From the NCBI GenBank assembly GCA_025964065.1, contig JAOPZO010000367.1, positions 1 to 5,307 of the forward strand: 5,307 bases of DNA, read 5' to 3'. This stretch comes from Solirubrobacterales bacterium (GTDB taxonomy: Bacteria; Actinomycetota; Thermoleophilia; Solirubrobacterales; Solirubrobacteraceae). Position 1 is the stretch's first letter. Every line of letters begins with the position of its first letter. Of the stretch, positions 1 through 5,307 are shown piece by piece. The position numbers and the translations under genes are program-made. Under the pieces are notes generated by a model. It saw only the letters and a program-made list of their open reading frames with translations. It did no database searches and was not told the origin of the DNA.

Positions 1-11
1 GGCCCCCGGCG

Positions 12-17
12 TACCAT
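12..17 (+). promoter_or_regulatory. Possible -10 box (TACCAT) before murJ
   Basis: TACCAT fits the TANNNT pattern of actinobacterial -10 elements. It ends 8 bases before the GTG start, so transcription would begin within a base or two of the start codon, giving a leaderless or near-leaderless message. No purine-rich ribosome binding site lies in the 25 bases available. The -35 region is outside the window. In so G+C-rich a sequence an AT-containing hexamer is notable, but one match can still be chance. Confidence 0.25.
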
Positions 18-25
18 GCCGCCGC

Positions 26-1705
26 GTGACGGACGCCGACACCCGTGCTGCGCTCGCGGGCGACGACCCGGGCGCCGCAACGTCCGCCCAGGCGGCGCCG
101 GGATCCTCCCGGAAGCAGCGGCCGGCACGCGGAATCGGCCGCAACACCGCGATCTTCTCGCTGTTCACCGGCCTCTCGCGCATCGCCGGCCTGATCCGGG
201 AGGTCGTGGCCTCCTCGTACTTCGGCACGGGCGGCGCCGCCTCGGCGTTCACCATCGCCTTCAACTTCCCGAACCTCATCCGCTCGCTGTTCGCGGACGC
301 GGCGCTCAGCGCGGCGTTCGTGCCGGTCTTCACCGAGCTGCTCGAGAAGGGGAAGAGGAAGGACGCGTTCGAGCTCGCCAGCACGCTGTTCCTCGTGATG
401 CTCGCGGCGCTCGGCGCGATCACCGCGTTCTTCATCGTCTTCGCCGGCCAGGTCATGCCGCTCTTCCTGGCGGGCACCTTCGACCCGGCGCTCGTCGACC
501 TCACGGTCGGGCTCAGCCGCGTGCTCTTCCCGATCGTCCTGCTCCTGGGGATCAACGGCCTGGTCGTCGGGATCCTCAACGCGTACGGCGAGTTCTCCAT
601 CGGGGCCTTCGCGCCCCTGGTGTGGAACGCGATCATCATCCTCTGCCTCGTCGTCGCCCGGCCGCTGTTCGACGGCGACGCCGAGATCTACGCGTACGCC
701 GTCGGGGTCCTGATCGGCACGGTGGCGCAGCTCGCGATGGCGCTCCCGTACCTGCGGCGCATCGACTTCCGCTTCTCGCTGAAGCAGCGGATGGCCCTGA
801 GGGACCCCCGCATCCGACAGGTCTTCGTCCTGATGGTCCCGGTGACGATCGGCCTCGGGGTCATCAACTTCGACCAGTACCTTAACTCGACGCTCGGAAC
901 GCTCGTCTCCGAGGAGGCGCCACGCGCGATCGACGCCGCGTTCCGCGTCTACATGCTGCCCCAGGGGATGTTCTCCGTCGCGGTGGCGACCGTCCTCTTC
1001 CCGTCCCTCAGCCGCCTGGCCGCCCGGCGGGACCTCGACGGCCTGCGCACGACGATGGCGACCGGGGTGCGGCAGATCTTCCTCCTCCTGGCGCCCGCGG
1101 CCGTGTTCACCGCCGTCCTCGCCACCCCGATCACCCGCCTGGTCTACGAGCGCGGCGACTTCGACGCCGGCTCGACCGAGCTCGTCTCCACGGCGCTGTT
1201 CTGGTTCTCGTTCTCCCTGCCCTTCGCGGGCGCGAACCTCCTGCTCACGCGCACGTTCTTCTCGCTCCAGCGCCCCTGGACGCCGACGAAGATCGCCGGA
1301 ATCAACCTCACGATCAACCTCGTGCTCTCGCTCCTGCTCTACAAGCCGTTCGGGATCGCCGGCCTCGTGCTGTCGACCGCGGTCTCGAGCATCGGGATGA
1401 TGCTCCTGCAGGCCCGCTCGCTGCGCGGGCTCCTCGGCGGCTCGCTCGAAGAGGCCGCGACGCTGAAGGTGCTGCTGCGCATCGCGGCCGGCTCCGCGCT
1501 GCTCGGCGGGGTCGCCTGGGTCACCTGGTACGTCCTCGACGACCTGCTCGGGCGCTCCCTCCCCGCCCAGGCCGTGAGCGTCGGGGCCGCCGCGACGCTC
1601 GGCTTCGCCGCCTACGCGGGGGCGGTCCTCCTGCTCCGCGTGGCCGAGGCGCAGCAGATCGAGCGGTTCGTCACCCGGCGGCTCCACGCGCGCCGCGCGG
1701 GCTGA
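26..1705 (+). CDS. murJ: Lipid II flippase MurJ (MviN family, MOP superfamily)
   Basis: This is an integral membrane protein that moves lipid-linked peptidoglycan precursor (lipid II) from the inner to the outer face of the cytoplasmic membrane. The 559 residues include about 12-14 hydrophobic segments, from about residue 42 to 540. The N-terminal MurJ signature is clear: SRIAGLIRE at 51-59, FNFPNLIRSLFAD at 79-91 and AFVP at 97-100. Compared by eye with E. coli MurJ, the cavity arginines R18, R24, R52 and R270 match R52, R58, R86 and R307. E. coli D39 and D269 are replaced by S73 and F306. Residues 1-38 form a hydrophilic, probably disordered cytoplasmic extension rich in Ala, Asp, Gly and Arg. 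The C-terminus is short and basic, so there is no fused pseudokinase domain as in some actinobacterial homologues. The GTG at 26 is the only plausible start before the first conserved block, but the frame is open to the left edge, so a start outside the window is possible. No Shine-Dalgarno is visible. Confidence 0.95.
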   Translation: MTDADTRAALAGDDPGAATSAQAAPGSSRKQRPARGIGRNTAIFSLFTGLSRIAGLIREVVASSYFGTGGAASAFTIAFNFPNLIRSLFADAALSAAFVPVFTELLEKGKRKDAFELASTLFLVMLAALGAITAFFIVFAGQVMPLFLAGTFDPALVDLTVGLSRVLFPIVLLLGINGLVVGILNAYGEFSIGAFAPLVWNAIIILCLVVARPLFDGDAEIYAYAVGVLIGTVAQLAMALPYLRRIDFRFSLKQRMALRDPRIRQVFVLMVPVTIGLGVINFDQYLNSTLGTLVSEEAPRAIDAAFRVYMLPQGMFSVAVATVLFPSLSRLAARRDLDGLRTTMATGVRQIFLLLAPAAVFTAVLATPITRLVYERGDFDAGSTELVSTALFWFSFSLPFAGANLLLTRTFFSLQRPWTPTKIAGINLTINLVLSLLLYKPFGIAGLVLSTAVSSIGMMLLQARSLRGLLGGSLEEAATLKVLLRIAAGSALLGGVAWVTWYVLDDLLGRSLPAQAVSVGAAATLGFAAYAGAVLLLRVAEAQQIERFVTRRLHARRAG

Positions 1706-1717
1706 CACGTCATCGCC

Positions 1718-3169
1718 GTGCCGCGCGCGGACCGGGACGCTCAGCTTCCGGCCCAGGATGCCGATGCAGTCCTGATGGCCGCCGTCGACACGCTCTCCAC
1801 CGCCCTGGCGCGCACGGCGGACGTGCGGGCGGCGTCGTGGGCGGCCGTGGAGCATCTCCAGGGCCCCGGACTGCGCCCGAGCGTCTACATCGAGCGCGGC
1901 GGGCGGCTGCGCTGCCAGGCGCTCTCGGGCTACCGGCAGCTCCTCGACGGCCTCCCACCCTGGACGGGCGTCATCGGGCGGACGTACGCCACGGGGGAGG
2001 CGAACGTCGTCCAGGACGTCCGCGAGGACCCGCAGGACCTCCCGCCCGACGATGGCGTCGTCGCCGATGCCTGCTTCCCCCTCCGCTGCGGCGGCCGGAT
2101 CGTCGGGGTCGTGAACGTCAAGTCCGACGAGCCGCTCGACGACGATGCGGTGGAGGACATCCGCCGCACGGCCAACGCGCTCGCCGCGAGAGTCGAGGCG
2201 CTCGGCGGGCCCATCCCGGAGTCCCCGTCCCAGCGGCTGGTCCGCCACGCGATCGCGCTCGCGACCCAGTTCGACGTCGCCGGGATCGAGCGGGCGGTCG
2301 TGACGGCCGCGGTCGACATCACGCCGATGCGCTCCGCCCTCCTGCTCGTGCGGCCCACCCCGGACGCCGCCTTCGTGCCCGCCTGCGTCCACGGCCCGCT
2401 CGGGCCCTCGCTCGCCGAGACGCCCGCGCCCGACGTCACCGCGCTCGCGGCCTTCACGACCGCGGGCTGCTCCATCTACACCGTGGCGGGGGAGCACGCC
2501 GGCGAGCCCGGAGCGGGGGCCGACACCCTGCGGCTGCCCGGCGCCTCGTCGCTCGCGGTCCTCGCGGCCGGCCCGGACCGGATCCTCGTCGTGGCCGACG
2601 CGACGACCACCGGCCTCAGCACGGAGCACTGCGAGCTGCTCGAGCTCCTCGCCGCCCAGGCCTCCGCGTGCCTGCGGACCGCCACGAGCGTCCGGGAGCT
2701 CCGCACGCTCGCGTCCACGGACGCCCTCACGGGCCTCGGCCACCACGCGACCTTCCACGCCGAGCTCGCCGAGGCGCGTGCCGACGGCGACGTCGGGGTC
2801 CTCGTCATCGACGTGGACCGCTTCAAGGCCTACAACGACCGCCATGGCCACCCCGCGGGGGACGTCGCGCTGCGGCGCACGGCGGAGGTCCTCGCCGGGG
2901 CCCTCCGGCGCGGCGACGCGCTCTTCCGCATCGGCGGCGACGAGTTCGCGGCGCTCCTGCCGGGGGCGGGCGGGGAGTCGACGCTCGAGATCGCCCGACG
3001 GCTCCACGACGCGGTCGCCGACGGCGAGACCGGCCTGCGGGTCTCCATCGGCGCGGCCTCGGCGGCCGAGGGCGAGGACGGCGTGGCGCTGCTCTCGCGC
3101 GCCGACCGCGCGCTCTACGTCGCGAAGGAGCAGGGCCGCGACGGCGTCGCGCTCGACCGCACGGGCTGA
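1718..3169 (+). CDS. GAF-GGDEF diguanylate cyclase (c-di-GMP synthase)
   Basis: This soluble 483-residue signalling protein probably makes cyclic di-GMP from two GTP. No signal peptide or membrane segment is visible. Residues about 22-163 form a GAF sensor domain, with GVIGRTYATGE at 84-94, a VQDVREDP stretch near 98-105 and PLRCGGRIVGVVNV at 121-134. Residues about 172-325 look like a second, diverged GAF domain. The GGDEF domain covers about 330-480. By alignment with PleD, metal and substrate residues D365, N373, D382 and E409 are present, the active-site motif GGDEF is intact at 406-410, and an inhibitory I-site RRGD lies at 397-400 with the usual five-residue spacing. The opening motif is unusual: DALTGLGHH (335-343) has His-His where Asn-Arg is typical. 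The GTG start lies 12 bases after the murJ stop with no Shine-Dalgarno, suggesting co-transcription and perhaps translational coupling. An ATG at 1775 (residue 20) is an alternative start that keeps all domains. The GAF ligand is unknown. Confidence 0.9.
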   Translation: MPRADRDAQLPAQDADAVLMAAVDTLSTALARTADVRAASWAAVEHLQGPGLRPSVYIERGGRLRCQALSGYRQLLDGLPPWTGVIGRTYATGEANVVQDVREDPQDLPPDDGVVADACFPLRCGGRIVGVVNVKSDEPLDDDAVEDIRRTANALAARVEALGGPIPESPSQRLVRHAIALATQFDVAGIERAVVTAAVDITPMRSALLLVRPTPDAAFVPACVHGPLGPSLAETPAPDVTALAAFTTAGCSIYTVAGEHAGEPGAGADTLRLPGASSLAVLAAGPDRILVVADATTTGLSTEHCELLELLAAQASACLRTATSVRELRTLASTDALTGLGHHATFHAELAEARADGDVGVLVIDVDRFKAYNDRHGHPAGDVALRRTAEVLAGALRRGDALFRIGGDEFAALLPGAGGESTLEIARRLHDAVADGETGLRVSIGAASAAEGEDGVALLSRADRALYVAKEQGRDGVALDRTG

Positions 3170-3185
3170 GGGGCCACCCGGCAAC

Positions 3186-3191
3186 TACCCT
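3186..3191 (+). promoter_or_regulatory. Possible -10 box (TACCCT) before lepA
   Basis: TACCCT in the 33-base gap between the cyclase gene and lepA fits TANNNT and ends 11 bases before the lepA ATG, which would leave a leader of about 4-5 bases. No convincing -35 is seen at the right distance; the nearest TTGA-like sequence is the CTGA that contains the cyclase stop codon, with a short 14-base spacer. Read-through from murJ is an equally good explanation for lepA expression. Confidence 0.2.
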
Positions 3192-3202
3192 GCAGCGCAC
3201 TG

Positions 3203-5020
<1,818 letters not shown>

Positions 5021-5022
5021 GC

Positions 5023-5049
5023 TTGACCGCCCGCCCCGGCGGGTAGTGC
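5023..5049 (+). promoter_or_regulatory. Candidate promoter (TTGACC / TAGTGC) for the gene after lepA
   Basis: TTGACC at 5023-5028 matches five of six bases of the -35 consensus. After a 15-base spacer, TAGTGC at 5044-5049 gives a -10-like element that keeps the TA but lacks the final T of TANNNT. It ends 7 bases before the ATG at 5057, so transcription would begin at or next to the start codon, as in leaderless actinobacterial genes. The spacer is shorter than the usual 16-18, and the spacer itself contains a small GC hairpin. It starts only 3 bases after the lepA stop. Confidence 0.4.
5030..5043 (+). other. Small GC-rich inverted repeat between lepA and the next gene
   Basis: CCCGC and GCGGG can pair around a CCCG loop, ten bases after the lepA stop. 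No run of T follows, so it is not a canonical intrinsic terminator. It lies inside the spacer of the candidate promoter at 5023-5049. At this base composition a five-pair stem is expected often by chance. A separate 8-base palindrome, GCCCGGGC, lies at 5048-5055 directly before the next ATG. Confidence 0.25.
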
Positions 5050-5056
5050 CCGGGCC

Positions 5057-5307
5057 ATGGCTTCCATGAAGACCCGCGTCGCCGTGGCCGGCGGCAAGTA
5101 CCTCGTCACGCATCCCCGCGGGCGCCTCACCCGCGTCGTCGTGCGGTTCGCCGTCAAGCGCGTCTCGAAGAAGCTCGCCACCGCGACCCGCGTCGACGCG
5201 ATCCCCGCCACGGGCGGCTCGCGCCTGACCACCGTCGCCGGCATCGCCGTCGTCGCGGGCGGCATCGTCCTCCTCGCGCGCCGCGCCCGGACGCCCGAGG
5301 CGCCGTC
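5057..5307 (+). CDS. Small, highly basic single-pass membrane protein, 3' end outside the window
   Basis: I do not recognise this gene. An ATG opens a frame that runs without a stop to the window edge (83 codons seen). The first 46 residues carry about 12 Lys/Arg and no Asp or Glu, including TRVVVRFAVKRVSKKLA at 25-41, which could form a basic amphipathic helix. Residues about 57-74 (start LTTVAGIAVV) are a hydrophobic Gly/Ala/Val-rich segment that looks like one membrane helix, followed by ARRAR. The shape suggests a small protein anchored to the inner membrane, with the basic part able to contact lipid head groups or nucleic acid; that role is inference. Codon composition resembles its neighbours (G or C in third positions), which supports real coding. 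The gap from lepA is 36 bases, with a promoter-like sequence and no Shine-Dalgarno. A second in-frame ATG at 5066 (residue 4) is an alternative start. A histone-like or nucleoid protein is a weaker alternative, given the hydrophobic segment. Confidence 0.6.
   Translation, partial: MASMKTRVAVAGGKYLVTHPRGRLTRVVVRFAVKRVSKKLATATRVDAIPATGGSRLTTVAGIAVVAGGIVLLARRARTPEAP

Noticed and set aside
1..25. A piece of an upstream gene
   Set aside because: Twenty-five bases are too few to tell coding from leader sequence.
16..885. A 289-codon frame starting with ATG inside murJ
   Set aside because: It is a shifted reading of murJ, with Arg/Pro/Gly-rich low-complexity translation; murJ itself is strongly conserved in its frame.
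1703..1712. TGAC-AC-GTCA inverted repeat at the murJ stop codon
   Set aside because: Four-base arms that include the stop codon are too short to claim an operator.
5021..5056. Intrinsic terminator after lepA
   Set aside because: Only a five-pair GC stem is present, with no T-run after it.

Overview
This window is about 70% G+C, with G or C at almost every third codon position, and starts use both GTG and ATG. No gene start has a recognisable Shine-Dalgarno sequence. Together with the protein types, this suggests a high-GC actinobacterium. The order murJ, then a GAF-GGDEF protein, then lepA fits a Thermoleophilia/Solirubrobacterales-like genome best, but that placement is inference from general familiarity and not from any search.

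Layout: four genes lie on the + strand, tightly packed, with no intergenic gap over 40 bases. (1) 26-1705 is murJ, the lipid II flippase of the cytoplasmic membrane. (2) 1718-3169 is a soluble diguanylate cyclase with a clear N-terminal GAF domain, a second diverged GAF-like region and a catalytically intact GGDEF domain with an inhibitory I-site. (3) 3203-5020 is lepA, elongation factor 4, a ribosome-associated GTPase. (4) From 5057 to the right edge runs a small, very basic protein with one predicted membrane segment; its 3' end is outside the window. The first 25 bases hold no gene that can be called.

How the genes work together: murJ and the cyclase are 12 bases apart and are probably co-transcribed. 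lepA follows after 33 bases and could be in the same transcript or have its own start. No metabolic link between these products is obvious. The grouping looks like a housekeeping cluster (cell-wall export, translation) with a c-di-GMP signalling gene placed inside it. Short TANNNT-like boxes lie just upstream of murJ, lepA and the last gene. With the missing Shine-Dalgarno sequences, they raise the possibility of leaderless or near-leaderless transcripts.

I found no RNA genes, mobile elements, CRISPR arrays, phage genes or long repeats. The region is mostly ordinary. The points most worth a second look are the uncharacterised small cationic membrane protein, the recurrent start-region pattern, and the placement of the cyclase between murJ and lepA.
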